Source: Helianthus annuus (lineage: Eukaryota > Streptophyta > Magnoliopsida > Asterales > Asteraceae). Taken from it: a stretch of DNA of 64,000 nucleotides. Position numbers and translations under genes: made by a program. Positions 11,147 through 22,790 of the stretch are shown here, piece by piece. Below the pieces are notes generated by a model, which had not been told where the DNA came from, made no database searches, and saw only the letters and a program-made list of their open reading frames with translations. Position 1 is the first letter of the stretch; each line of letters opens with the position of its first letter. Location of the stretch: assembly GCF_002127325.2 (NCBI RefSeq), contig NC_035439.2, positions 143,493,845 to 143,557,844 of the forward strand, read 5' to 3'.

Positions 11147-11621
11147 GGGGTGGGTGGGTCACTGGGTCTTGATCCACTAGATTATCTATGTTTCTAACTA
11201 GTGGAATTCATCCCGTGTTGCGCGACGGGAATCTGTTTAGTATCAGTTCGGTTTATTAGGATAAAGGTATATATGTTCTTTAGTTGATATCGTCGTGGTA
11301 CCGATATTGTTGAGATGGTATCAGTTTGCCTCGTTACGGTACTGATACGATGCCAATATTCGCTATAGCTGATTATAACAAAAAAAAGATATATTGCATA
11401 TACAACTCTTTTTTCAACGAAACTCGTAAGAGAAACAATAAAAATGAATATTTGTGCCGCTATTGAAGCCGTATACGATATTAGCTCGTTTTGTCAATGT
11501 AAAAACAAAAAAAAGAATAAAAAATATTTTACCGTATCAATAATTTAGGGCTTTTTTTTAAACATAGATAAATATAAGCACGTCTCAACGACAATTTAGA
11601 ATTGTATAAAACTTTACGTTA

Positions 11622-12203
11622 CAGTAAATTGTCATTTTAGTCCCTCAGGTTTGACCAAAATTGTCACTTTAATTCAAATAGTTTTTTTTCTTGCCATTTT
11701 AGTCCAAATGGTTTTGTTTTCTGCCATTTTAGTCCCTGACTTTTGTCATTTTTTGCTATTTCCCTCCAACCCACTAACTCCATTCAAAAAATTTAGTTAA
11801 CTTAGGTGAATTTTGGCCAAGCCACATTTTTTTGCAGGTGCAGTGGTATGTGGATGGTGTTGTGCCGGATTACAGTGAAGATGATGGCGGTGGTTGTTGG
11901 TTTTACGATGATGGCGGCGGTATTGGTTGATGACGTGGGTGGCGGAAAAGTGGTCAGTGGTGGTGGAAATGGTGAGTAGTGATGGTGGTGGGGTGGGTGG
12001 TGACGGTGAAGGCAGGTGGTGGCGACGATAGAAGGTTGTGATGGGGTGGATGGTGGGAGGTGGTGGTCGATGAAAATGACAAAAGTCAGGGACTAAAATG
12101 GCAGAAAACAAAACTATTTGGACTAAAATGGCAAGAAAAAAAACCAATTGGACTAAAGTGATAATTTTAGTCAAACCGAAAGGACTAAAATAACAATTTA
12201 CTC
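11622..12203. mobile_element. MULE-type MITE, second copy of the 410-1004 family
   Basis: Same termini and GC-rich centre as 410-1004. The flanking 9-mers are TTTACGTTA (11613-11621) and TTTACATTA (12204-12212), one mismatch. Because the surrounding repeat is shared too, this is the same ancestral insertion duplicated with its host unit. Confidence 0.75.
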
Positions 12204-12689
12204 TTTACATTATTATGTTATAATAACGAAAATGGTAAAAGAGACAACTGTTAAAACAAAACTAAACGTGGGATAGATTTGATAGCATGTACGTTTGTGT
12301 TTTGATTACTTGTATAATACTACCCAGAACTCGGTTTCGATTTCTTTTATATCGAGACGTAGATAAATATAAGCATGTCGCAAGATACATATACTCAGAA
12401 GTATATAAGCCATTGTATCGAGATGTAGATAGATCTAGGCACGTCGCAATGGCATATGCTCGTAAATATATAAGCCACTATATCGTATAAGTTATAAAAG
12501 AAAAAGAATATAAAAAAACTAATTATGTTCATGAAATTATAGAAAAACTATTAAAAGTAAAAAAAGGTTTTTTTTAAGTTATATAATTACTATTGATATA
12601 TTATCAATTTGCAATATATGCGTGCTTCTACTGATTGTAACTCACGCAATACTGATTTAGTGTGTGTCTTATGTTTATAAGTTGTTTTG

Positions 12690-12960
12690 TTAGGGGGTAT
12701 TTAAGTGTGACTTTTTATGGGTTTTGATTTCACTTTGAATTTTCCACACACACACTCTTTCTGTCTCTCTCTCTGTGTCCGAAGAAATTCCACTGCCTCT
12801 TTCACGTTCGCTGCCTGCGATGGGCAGAGTTGCTCTGATCATTTGTCTTCTCGTTGTTTGCAGGTACATAGTTGCTATTGTCTTCGTTCACTTTTTTTAC
12901 GCAATGGAACATCGTTAAAAACGACTGATTACGATTTTGTGGTTCTGTTTAGAGTTTAAT
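12690..12960 (+). other. Promoter/leader-like segment in the repeat unit
   Basis: Contains a CA- and CT-rich leader (ACACACACTCTTTCTGTCTC) followed by a TTTGCAG/GTACAT junction; the identical layout recurs at 25000-25260. It looks like captured 5' UTR sequence of a host gene. The short frame at 12717-12959 is conserved in copy B but matches no family I recognise and is not called as a gene. Confidence 0.35.
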
Positions 12961-13109
12961 GTTGGGGTTTTATGTTGGTTTGAAGTATTTGTCATTGCAT
13001 GCCCTTTTTTGGGCGGGGGGTGTTATTCCGTCCTTGAATATGACGTCTTATGTGTCATCATTTGATTTTTGACTTTTTTGTCTGGGTTTTGTGAGTCTAT
13101 GTGTCACAT

Positions 13110-14040
13110 CCCAACCGATGGCGGAAACATCGGGGCGCGGCGCTAAGCGTTTAGATTGCTCAAAAGTTTCCATATCATTATTCGTTTCGATATAGTTTAA
13201 TCAAAATTTCATAAATATATCTAAAATGTCAACACGTTCCACAACCAATATAATGTATCAAAATAACATAATAATTCAAATACTGTTCAAAATTGACTAA
13301 TTATCTAAGATGGGTTTCTAAGCTCATCCTAGCTTGATTTCTTGAGTTCCCTTCGCCTATCAGCCTGCAACATGTATTAAAATAAAATCAACAATAATGT
13401 TGGCGAGTATACAAGTTTGAGTACATAGCATAATAGTTTCAAGTTTAAAACTCATATCCAACATGAATAACATAGAATAGTTTCAACATGCTAGTTTACG
13501 CAGTCCAAGTGATAGCCCAAGTTTACCAATGCGTTAACGTGCCTATCCCAAGAGAATAGCGGGAGGTTCAATGTCTCATCCTAACAATTCCCAAGAGACT
13601 AGAAGGGAGGTGCATTACCTCTATAGCGCTACTATTGTTAAGGCGGAACTACACACAGGGATTAAACGTTCACGTAGCATAAGATAGCCTCAAGTATCAA
13701 TAGTTTCATGTTTCATGTTTAATACGGATAGAGTATGTTTCGAGTAAGTTTCAAGTGTCAAGTGTCTTGATATAGAATACATGTTGCATCCCAAAAGTGT
13801 TTAAAACAAAAGGGGATCGAGTATACTCACAGTGGGTGCTTAGAACCAAACACGGCTAAATTGGATCGAAGGGAGCGCTAGGTCAGCCTGACTATAGAAC
13901 AATAGCGTAAGCATCGAACAACGTGTAAACAGAGTGTCGAACGTGATCCGAACAAATGGGGATAACCCATTTGAACGGATGGTCATCCGAACGGATGGTC
14001 ATTCGAGCGATAGCCCTTCGAATGAAAGTGAGTGTTTGTA
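13110..14040. repeat. Probable partial LTR beginning TGTCACATCCCAACCG
   Basis: Starts with TGTCACATCCC, the kind of opening seen in gypsy LTRs, and recurs at 25412-26340 (TGTCACACCCC). No second LTR, primer site or coding region is attached, and the terminal CA end is not clear, so it is a fragment or a degraded solo LTR. Confidence 0.4.
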
Positions 14041-14044
14041 AATC

Positions 14045-14300
14045 GTTTCAAAACTTTTGTATATCCACCTGGTTTTTTCTATACCCGTATAGTTTTTTTC
14101 CTAATATCCGACCCGACCTATACCCGAAACTGGATTTTTTATACCCGCATATAGGGTATTTTAATACCCGAGTATAGAAAACCCAAACCCGGGTACATCG
14201 GGGATGGTTTTTCTGGCCAGTACCCGGACCCGAACCCGACCCGGGTGTTGCAAATACTTGGAAAATCAATACCGGTGATACCCGTATCCTTCATTGATTT
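14045..14300. repeat. GGGTAT/ATACCCG palindromic repeat block
   Basis: Dense TACCCG/CGGGTA motifs on both strands, repeated at 26375-26600. The texture is like the hAT-like elements in this window, but clear AGGGGTG-type termini and an 8-bp duplication are not visible, so it is left as a repeat. Confidence 0.5.
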
Positions 14301-14919
14301 AGTCTAAACAGATTCGGGTCAGTTTCGGGTCAAACCCACATACACGTTTAGCTAGCCGGGTCGTGTCATAACACAAGCTGGCGGGGTCACCGGTTGATCT
14401 ATTTAAGCAGACTATTTTATAAACAAATATAATGTATATCATGTTATACCTTAAACCAATTGGTTATTTTTTACGAAAAATTAAATAAAAAAAAGAGCAT
14501 CAAATTGATAATTAACTTATTTTATATAAGTCTGTAAATTTGTAACTTTTATTTCAAAAATTCAAGTTAAACTCTGTTCGTGTCAACTCATAAGTTTCAC
14601 TTGTGTTTGGCTTTATGATTATGACAGACACCACCCATTTAAACCACTAATTGAAAGTTCCTCCTCTACACAAACATGATGCATAAATGTTTATAATAGT
14701 TATTGATTCCTAAAAAATAAATTTATAACTAACTGTAAATTAATTCATATCTGGATTAAGGTTGAGAATGTTTTAATATATTCTTAAGCTATGCATACTA
14801 TTCTTAAGTTTCAAAAATAAATGATTTGAGGTTTAAACTTAGTGATCAAACTCTACTCAGTATTATCCTTAAAATAGTTTCAAAACAAACTTGGAAGCAT
14901 TTGAAGTTTAAAACTAGTG
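14301..14919. other. AT-rich spacer, no gene seen
   Basis: The first 150 bases match copy B; the rest is AT-rich single-copy-looking sequence up to the Copia-type insertion. No coding frame with support. Confidence 0.5.
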
Positions 14920-15351
14920 TGTTGGTCAGTTCTGTTTTAGGCATAATGGAAAACATGAAAACATACCTGATTGCAGTAGTACAGGTCAGCAGAGAATCCA
15001 GATGTGAAACGCAGCAATAAGGTTTGACATGATTGTCATCTTGATCTGGTTCCTCCGTAGGGTGCAATCTAATGATGGTGGTATGAGAAACCGATAAAGG
15101 GTAATCGGCTGTAGAGAGGAGGTCGATTGATGTTATGTGAATCAGTTAGGTTATGTATCTAACCCTAGAACCTCAACATAAGTCTCCTTATATGCACCCA
15201 GGAGGAAACCCTAATTAGTTAATAATGGTAATAAGGCCCATCAACAATTACCAACTAATTATTTAATGGATTGTTATATATTTTGATCCATATAATGTAA
15301 ATGATTATAATGGCCATATATAAATAAATATATTATTTATTTATTCTTACA
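14920..15351 (-). repeat. Copia-type LTR, left copy
   Basis: 432 bp, TG...CA ends, adjacent to the purine tract at 15352-15362. Differs from the right LTR at four sites (for example CCGTAG versus CCTTAG). Confidence 0.9.
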
Positions 15352-16198
15352 TTCTCCCACTTGGCCGAGTAATCATTTACTATGAGTATTAGATAAGCCT
15401 GATCAGGAGTTAACACTCATTTTAGCCTTAAACAAGTACTATAGCAGAGAAATACAGCCGTTGAATCATTATGCGACTCAGGACCCCCATTAATCATACT
15501 ATAGCCTTAATTTAAAACCTAATTGTTATGATCAAAATACGCATAAGCCCTTTGTTTGATTTGTAACTTTATTTGTCTATATGCCATTATGTCGACTTGA
15601 CATATTCTTAGAGACATACAAAATCAAACTGGTGAGGAAAATTAACTAATACTTAGTCATTCATAGTACGATATGCAATTGCGCACGACCATTAATTAAT
15701 ACCCGTCTATGAGCTCTCTTAATAAGACTTATGGGTAATAGCCCTTCAGTTATAGGATCCTTAAGCATATCATGAATGTATTCGATACAAAACTTAGTTT
15801 CCTCAATTCGTTCATAAACGAATAATTAATTGCGTATCGAAATTTAATACAACACCTCTTGAACTGTTACTGTTCAAGGAGTTATGGTAGCTGACTTTAT
15901 CACACTAAGTCTTCAAAACATTATATGGAGTTAATAAACTTATGAGTCCACTGATAAATTTCTAACAACATTTAGTGACTATATTATGTCGTTATAACTT
16001 AGGTTGTTGATATCAGTGTATTATGACTCCTCCATGAGATAGATTTTGTCTGCTGACATAAAGATATACCCAAAATTACATTTTGTAATCTTTGAATATC
16101 ACAAAGTTAGAGTAATAAACCGGTTTTAATTCTCACTTCTTCTTTAAAGCATAGTCTCTCATTTCCTTTAAAGATATTGTAATACTCCATTAGATGCT

Positions 16199-16570
16199 TC
16201 ACATTAATCTAGACATATCTAGTGTGTTGCAATGTGAGTAATATCTAAACGAGTATAGACTTAAACTTACATAAGGCTTCCAATTAATGAAGCATAAGGA
16301 AATAATTTCATTTGTCCTATTATCCTCTAAAGGAGAGCAGTATTTTGTTACATATGTAAGGACCCATTTAATGTTAAACTTATGAAACGAAACTAATGTC
16401 CCATTGAGTCTATCTCGGTACGTTATGATATCTATTACATAAGAGACATCTCTGAGATCTATTATATCAAAGTTTGTGTTAACAATGCTTTGACTTATGT
16501 AACATATACTTGTCAAAAGAATATCATCTATATAGACAAGTTTATCTTAGTTGCTCCCACTCATTTTGAG
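16199..16570 (-). pseudogene. Degenerate Copia reverse transcriptase segment
   Basis: Minus-strand translation across 16570-16500 gives a match to the Copia RT box: MSG then LVYIDDILL, followed by TNFDIIDLRDVSYVIDI and a YRDRLNGTLVSFHKFNI segment. This parallels the usual region after YVDD (DLGEASYVIGIEI...RDRS..LLGLSQ). The frame is short, with stops on both sides, and many conserved residues are changed. It identifies the element as Copia rather than gypsy and shows that the pol is long dead. Confidence 0.65.
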
Positions 16571-19522
16571 GTAGGTTCATTAATCCACTTGATTCTTGAT
16601 GAAAATAATTACGTTAGCTTTTCATCACATTATGATGTTTGCATTAACCCATACATGGATATTATTGGCTTACAAATAAAGTGTTCTTTAACCTTCAGTT
16701 TGAAACCTTAGGTTGTTATCTAATGAACATGTAAATGTGTCAGCCATTTGTTAGGGAAAATCGTTTTAATGTTCATCTAATGTAGCTTAAAACTATTATA
16801 AGCTACTAGAACAGTGATGATCCTCAAAGAAATCTTTTGTTAGATATGTAATAAAGATTCTTTAATAATTTATCTCTTCCTGAGTACAACATTTGACAAT
16901 CAATCATGCTTCTTAGTGTCTTAACGCTTATATTAGGATTTGATTTAGTTATGAACACTCTTAGGTAATTCAATCAAATCCCAAATGTTACACGAACACA
17001 TAAAATCAGTTTTACTAGAAAACTGTTTTATTCCATTCAGATGATTGATTTACACTAATGGCTTGATTTTAAGAGATAAGATCATTAAACATTTCCAAAA
17101 TCCATTTCAACTTCATTAGGGAGGTTATGTAATCATCAAAGTTAGTAGGCTTTTAAACCTAGATGACCTCCTAAGTTGATTATTGGGTTCATTAGAAGTT
17201 TCAGTTTTATGGATTAGCTCTTGGTTAGGTTGCTATCATTTTAAGGATTCTAAGTTTATAAGAGTTGGTGCAGTATGGTATACAAGAGGTGTAATCGGAG
17301 TTAAATTCGGAGTGAAATTTAATGATACTCTCCCCCCGCCTCTTGTATTCTTTGCAAGTCATGATAAGGACTTTGACTGCTCCTACTGACCTTAGAAATC
17401 TGTAGGAACTCAGCATGCTTAGGGTCAATATTTAACGACCAACAAAAATCTAATTGAGAAAACAAATTAATGACGTTAGTCGTTGTGATTTCTCTTGTTG
17501 AGGATTATGTTAGTTTAGGTAAGAAATCTAAGTGTGCCCACAATTAAGCAACAATGAACCTTTTGTAAGAGTAGCATTAGATTTTAAGGAGATAAGTATT
17601 GATGGAACAGTGTCATGATAGAGCAGTGTCTTGTACAAGAGGTGCAAATTTAGGTAATGTAAACTTTTCACTCCCCACCTCTTGCAACTATTGCAAGTTA
17701 TTATTAAGACACTTAATGCTCCCACTGATCTTTAATATCTCTAGAATGCTTACAAGAAAAGTTTCAATGAGCTACGTGATGTGGGAACCTGTCACATATA
17801 TGTTAGACTTTATTTGATTTCTTTAACGTCCAGATGTCATAAGAAACTTAGGGACATATTTAATAGAAATCTTATAAAGTATATGTATGAATAGAGTTCT
17901 TCTAAGACAGTGGGCCATATGTGACAAAATTGGATACAAGTTGATAGTCTGTTAAATGATAAATGAATTATGTCTGAATATTCCATTTGGAATAAGTTCC
18001 ACGAATGTCAATGAATGACTTATGATGGACCCATGCTTATTCCTTAAGCCAAATCATATTTTTAGGGCTTTAACGTCATGAGTTAAAATCACTTAAAATG
18101 AGATTAGATGAAAAAAATCATCCTCATTAACCATGTTATGATTTCTCATGAATTTTGGTTCTAATGGATGAAATTTATAAGTCTCATTTTCCTTTTGTCA
18201 AATTCTCATTTGCATGATGACAAAAGTTGTGAAAAAGTAAGGTATCATCTAGTTTCATCTTAGTAATGTTTCTATCCAGATACTTAGAACAAATAAGAGG
18301 AGAGTTTAAGGTAAGTGTGACTTTATGTTGACTATGCAAACCTCACAACCTTCACAACATTGCTTAATTATGACACTATATTCTGATTAATCTTCAGAAT
18401 ATATAAGGTATCGAAAAGCGTTGTTGGAAGACTGCTCATTATGGTTCTTATAGTCTTAACATTTAATTTTGTCACTAACTCTCATGTTAGTTATTTGTCG
18501 AGTTCTGGTAAGGAAACGTATGGAACTAGAGTCAACTAATCATGTGTTAATTGGAATATTAAAATTATCAGACTTAAATATCATTAGTAAGTTACTATCT
18601 AATTAATTTATCCAACTGTTCTTTAGAATAATGGATAGTCTCATTGCTTATGCCTAGTCTAATGACATAATTATGCAGTGAGATTTTCCCTTGAAGAACC
18701 TTAACGTTGGGATTAGCACTTGTAATTTGTCTATGGACCTTAGAACAATCCTCTTGTAAAGTTTTAGTGGTTTTAAGGTGAATAACATCTTATTTTCCAG
18801 TTTCAAACATTTATTTCTTTGTACATATGTTGCTTATCAACACACTCGTTATACTTTGGTATTTTTGAGTGTTATAGTTGATTTATAAGGCATCAAATTG
18901 TACAAATGAAAATCTTAGTATGTAATGTACTGGAAAATGTACTTATTTCCATGCGTAAGCCCTTAATTTTATGAGTCATGGTATTGTACATTGTTGTGTA
19001 TTCACATATACCACTTAGCTTTATAATTTATAATTTTAAATGAAGGCATGCATCTTAGGAGCTCTTGTGATTATTCCACAATTATACATTAGTCTTAGAA
19101 ACGACTTAATCTGGAATAACTTTAGTGATAGCAGTTATGTTAGAGAGTTCTTGATTATCATAAGAGACATCATGTTCGATTTATCCTAACTCTACTTTTC
19201 TTCTGTAGTGCCTTATCAGAAGAGAGCAATACGATTATCGTGTCTTAAGAGATAATCAAGGATTTAATTTAAGAGCTAATTCTTATAGAAACTTTAAATA
19301 AAGCAAACATTTTAGGTTTTAAAATTAGAGTGGATGAGATATAGATTTATAGAAGAAAATTATAGTGAGTAAAAATTATGGGTACTAAGAATAAGGCAGA
19401 CAAAATGATCACAAAATTAATTGAGGATCATTAATATAAGGATCATTATGTGAAGAGGTTGTGATATGTCTATTACTAACATCAAAATAATAGACTATTT
19501 AAAGTTCTACTTAAACGAAGAC

Positions 19523-19770
19523 AAATCAGCTTTGGCCAGAAGTGTAATCATTTAAGTACGTCTGCAAAGTAATCGTGACAAATTAGCTTTGGCCAGAAAT
19601 GAGACAATCACTCTAGTTATGCACTTGTCAAGCATGCTAAACATAAATGAATTAAATCAGCTTTGGCCAGAATTAAGACATTTCACGTTTGTAATGCATA
19701 CTCAACATAGCTTTTATAATACTTGAACAATAAATAGATGCATCAAATCAGCTTTGGCCAGAAGTGATAC
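19523..19770 (-). repeat. Four spaced copies of a 20-bp motif in the Copia-type element
   Basis: AAATCAGCTTTGGCCAGAAG or close variants occur at about 19523, 19580, 19653 and 19744, spaced 57, 73 and 91 bp apart, with unrelated sequence between. In element orientation they lie about 1.2-1.4 kb downstream of the primer site. Function unknown. Confidence 0.7.
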
Positions 19771-19874
19771 ATCAAAAGCTCATTCAAGTTAAGCCATTTT
19801 GGTTTTGTAAAACATTATTTGATCCTTATTAATTAACTAAGTATTTACAAAAACCAATTATTTAGTAGCAAACC

Positions 19875-20405
19875 ACCTGTTAGCGCGGATCGAACTCCGC
19901 GGTGAGTTCGCTGGGGGTTGCAGGGGGCAGCGTGCCCCCGCACGGGGTTCGGGGTGGAGCCCCGAGCTAGATCTTAGTTCACATTAAACAGCCTAAAATA
20001 ATGAAGTTTCGAGTCAGATCTCGACTTAGTTATGAGGTCTCGAGTGAGATCTCGAGTCAAGTCTCGACTCAGCTTATAACGTTATGAGGTCTCGACTCAT
20101 TAATGGTCTCGAGTCGCAACCTCAGTGTCTCGAGTCGTAATCATGGTCTCGACTGCTGTGAATTATGAGATCTCGACTCCTTATGAGGTCTCGAGTCGTG
20201 ACCTTTATGGTCTCGAGTCGCAACCTTATGGTCTCGAGTTGTACAGATTTAAGTCCCTAGTCGAAACCTTGGTGGTCTCGAGTCGAGACCCTGTGGTCTC
20301 GAGTCGAAATCGTTGTCTCGAGTTATGAAGATTTGAGAACACTTATGATTTCGAGTAGAGACCTTATGGTCTCGAGTCGAGATCTTGGTCTCGGCTCGTT
20401 AAAGG
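19875..20405 (-). repeat. GC-rich hairpin block and TCTCGAGTCG repeats in the Copia-type leader
   Basis: 19880-19975 has nested self-complementary segments (GGGGGCAGCGTGCCCCC, GGGGTTCGGGGTGGAGCCCC) in an otherwise AT-rich element. 20030-20400 has about 15 copies of GGTCTCGAGTCG or its inverse at irregular spacing. Both lie between the 5' LTR and the former coding region, where packaging RNA structures would be expected. Confidence 0.65.
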
Positions 20406-20916
20406 GATCTCGAAACTTCCTGTTAATCAGCTGATTGTGTGATAAGTTTGAAATTCGAATTTTAAGGGATTTGGTATATTTTATTTCCTGATTTTAAAAG
20501 ATATTTTATATTTATCCAATAATTTGGAAAATTATATCTAATAACATTAACAGATTTTTTCGAAATCTTAAGGGATAAAAATTAATCAAATACAGGAAAA
20601 ACACCTTCTAATCCTTAATTCATTCCAAAATAAGGGAATTTATTCGAATTTCACTAAGAACATGAAGAACCCTAATAAATAAAATAATAATTCTGGAACC
20701 CGAAACCTGAATATTTAAGAGTTTTATACAGATTTCGGACAGTTAAGATTTATGATTATGATTCCGAGTCATTAAAACAATCTTTTTCCGCGAAACAGTG
20801 GACTCGGGTTATGTGACTCGAAACCGGCTATGAATTTAATTAGGCTTTCAAAAGTCCGTTTTCCAGATTTCAATCCCATAATTAATGGATACGAAAACAG
20901 AACTGACTAATCAACA

Positions 20917-20930
20917 TATGCTCTGATACC
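20917..20930 (-). other. Primer binding site of the Copia-type element
   Basis: The minus strand reads TGGTATCAGAGCATATG immediately inside the right LTR after three bases. TGGTATCAGAGC is the exact complement of the initiator tRNA-Met 3' end used by many plant LTR elements. Confidence 0.85.
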
Positions 20931-20933
20931 ACA

Positions 20934-21365
20934 TGTTGGTCAGTTCTGTTTTAGGCATAATGGAAAACATGAAAACATACCTGATTGCAGTAGTACAGGT
21001 CAGCAGAGAATCCAGATGTGAAACGCAGCAATAAGGTTTGACATGATTGTCATCTTGATCTGGTTCCTCCTTAGGGTGCAATCTAATGATGGTGGTATGA
21101 GAAACCGATAAAGGGTAATCGGCTGTAGAGAGGAGGTCGATTGATGTTATGTGAATCAGTTAGGTTATGTGTCTAACCCTAGAACCTCAACACAAGTCTC
21201 CTTATATGCCCCCAGGAGGAAACCCTAATTAGTTAATAATGGTAATAAGGCCCATCAACAATTACCAACTAATTATTTAATGGATTGTTATATATTTTGA
21301 TCCATATAATGTAAATGATTATAATGGCCATATATAAATAAATATATTATTTATTTATTCTTACA
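20934..21365 (-). repeat. Copia-type LTR, right copy
   Basis: 432 bp, followed by the TAGTG target duplication. The target itself (AAACTAGTG/CTCAAAC) resembles an unoccupied copy at about 26955-26980. Confidence 0.9.
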
Positions 21366-21479
21366 TAGTGCTCAAACACTGTATGTTACAAATAAGGGGC
21401 AGTTTCAACAGCCTGGTGCATTGGTAAGCTTGAGCCCCTCTAGCGCGTTCGAATTCAGCTTCCACGGTTATAAATTAAA

Positions 21480-21906
21480 GAGTGAATTTCAAGGATTGTC
21501 CTTCATCTTTATACCCAATTTCAGGCGTTGTCCTTTATGTTTAAAATTGACGAGTTTTGTCCTTTATGTTTTCATATCATACACATTTTGTCCTTTAGGC
21601 CTAACCCAGTTAGTTTTTTCAGTTAAATTTGGTCATGTGCTTTGCACATGAGGGTATTTTTGTCAATTCGAAGGTTGCAGAAGCTTTGAGCTGTAAATCT
21701 ATCGTTGAACTTACCTTTGAATTGACAAAATCCCTCATGTGCAAAGCATATGACCAAATTTAACTGAAAAAACTAACTGGGTTAGGCCTAAAGGACAAAA
21801 CGTGTATGATATGAAAACATAAAGGACAAAATTCGTCAATTTTGAACATAAAGGACAACGCCTGAAAATTGGTATAGAGATGAAGGACAATTCTTGAAAT
21901 TTACTC
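21480..21906. mobile_element. Fold-back MULE-type MITE, 9-bp TSD TAAATTAAA
   Basis: Inverted arms about 190 bp long (GAGTGAATTTCAAGGATTGTCC... and its mirror) around a short centre. The perfect 9-bp duplication TAAATTAAA lies at 21471-21479 and 21907-21915. A related half-element lies at 26755-26950. Confidence 0.85.
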
Positions 21907-21959
21907 TAAATTAAACAGACCTTCTTTCTGACTTGGTACATAATAGAGAAGTGGAGTCC

Positions 21960-22202
21960 CTATGTCGTGTATTCCGCGTTAATCTTCACATAGTCATAAC
22001 TTAAATCACACCCCCAAGCCACACCCGTTCTTGGTCCATCCCCTATCAATACACATAATTAAACGACGTCAGAGACAAGGCGGTTTATATGAATCTGTTA
22101 AGTTTGCATACTGCTTAACCAAGAAAGTTACCTATGGAAATTTGAATTTTGACAGTGCCATGAGCATCACCGGCCTCTTTGAGGTAATTACTAGCTGCTG
22201 AC
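21960..22202 (-). pseudogene. ArgJ-like gene fragment: last two exons
   Basis: ArgJ is the plastid bifunctional glutamate/ornithine acetyltransferase of arginine synthesis. Minus-strand exon 22202-22132 translates as SAASNYLKEAGDAHGTVKIQ then ISI, followed by a GTAACT donor; the terminal exon 22042-21960 (after ATTGATAG) reads [13 protein letters not shown] then [13 protein letters not shown] and a TAG stop. Phase and frame are kept across the intron and there is no internal stop. These match the conserved C-terminus of plant ArgJ. No further upstream exon is seen: beyond 22230 the sequence is non-coding and then repeat (22255 on). It is therefore a truncated gene or captured fragment. A MITE at 21480-21906 lies just downstream of the stop. 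Confidence 0.75.
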
Positions 22203-22254
22203 CTGGAACAAGCCCAAGTTTTGTAGCATTTAACATACATGTGTGTGTATATGC

Positions 22255-22440
22255 TAGGGGTGCAAACGAGCCAAGCGGCTCGTGAGCTGCTCGAGATCGA
22301 CTCAAGAAAAAGCTTGAAACGAGCCGAGCCTTATCGAGCCCGAGCTGAGCTTGAGCCTAGAATAAAGCTCGTTTATTTATTGAGCCCAAGCTTGGGCATG
22401 TGAAGCTTTCCAGGCTCGTCGAGCCTTATCAAGCCTTAGT
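22255..22440. mobile_element. Truncated hAT-like element with GAGCTCG motif
   Basis: Begins TAGGGGTGCAAACGAGCC, the same terminus as the complete element at 31338-31774, and continues with GAGCC/GGCTC motifs. The right terminus is missing. Confidence 0.65.
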
Positions 22441-22466
22441 GTAATGTTACTTTTTATTAATATTTA

Positions 22467-22790
22467 GAGTTAATTACCCGGATGGTCCCTGTGGTTTGCC
22501 ATTTTTTCACCTTTAGTCCATAGCTTTCTAAAATAACACATATGCTCCCTGTGGTTTGTTTATTTGTTACTCGGATAGTCCCCTGAGTGGCCCAACAAAT
22601 ATATATTTAATAATTATTTAATTTATTTTGTTTTATCATTAAGGGCAATTTAGTCATTTTACATAAATTTAATTGAGCAAACTAACGACCATCCACTCAC
22701 GGGACTATCCGAGTAACAAATGATCAAACCATAGGGAGCATACATGTAATTTTAGAAAGTTGGAGACTAAAGATGAAAAGATGAAAGTTG
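22467..22790. mobile_element. Fold-back MITE, right end lost
   Basis: Left arm TTAATTACCCGGATGGTCCC with CCTGTGGTTTG motifs is mirrored by the right arm (GGGACTATCCGAGTAAC, then AACCATAGGGAGCATA). At about 22790 it passes directly into the GC-rich core of the 410-1004 MITE family, so either the right end or the neighbour was deleted. Confidence 0.6.

Larger units (their letters stand above)
11198..14449 (-). mobile_element. Long repeat, copy A; left edge resembles a Helitron 3' end on the minus strand
   Basis: On the minus strand the left edge reads CCCGTCGCGCAACACGGG (5-bp stem hairpin), a short spacer, then CTAG followed by T, the pattern of a Helitron 3' terminus ending at 11198. The unit is co-linear with 22790-26754 (copy B) as far as TATGTTATA near 14449. 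It includes a MULE-type MITE (11622-12203), a segment around 12700-12960 with a CT-rich leader and a frame conserved between the copies (80 codons from 12717), and the LTR-like piece from 13110. The other Helitron end was not found, so its extent is uncertain. Confidence 0.5.
14920..21365 (-). mobile_element. Copia-type LTR retrotransposon with fossil internal region (LARD-like)
   Basis: LTRs of 432 bp at 14920-15351 and 20934-21365 begin TGTTGGTCAG and end TTCTTACA; a perfect 5-bp duplication TAGTG flanks the element (14915-14919, 21366-21370). The primer site (minus: TGGTATCAGAGCATATG) lies inside the right LTR and a purine tract AAGTGGGAGAA inside the left one, so the element is on the minus strand. 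Aligned by eye the LTRs differ at 4 of 432 positions. The 5.6-kb interior has no long open frame, only decayed pol traces, so it must depend on another element's proteins. Confidence 0.9.

Noticed and set aside
15352..20916. Small frames (for example 16490-16711, 17183-17389, 17599-17817, 20125-20328) as genes
   Set aside because: They lie inside the non-coding Copia-type element, are short, and some oppose the pol remnant.
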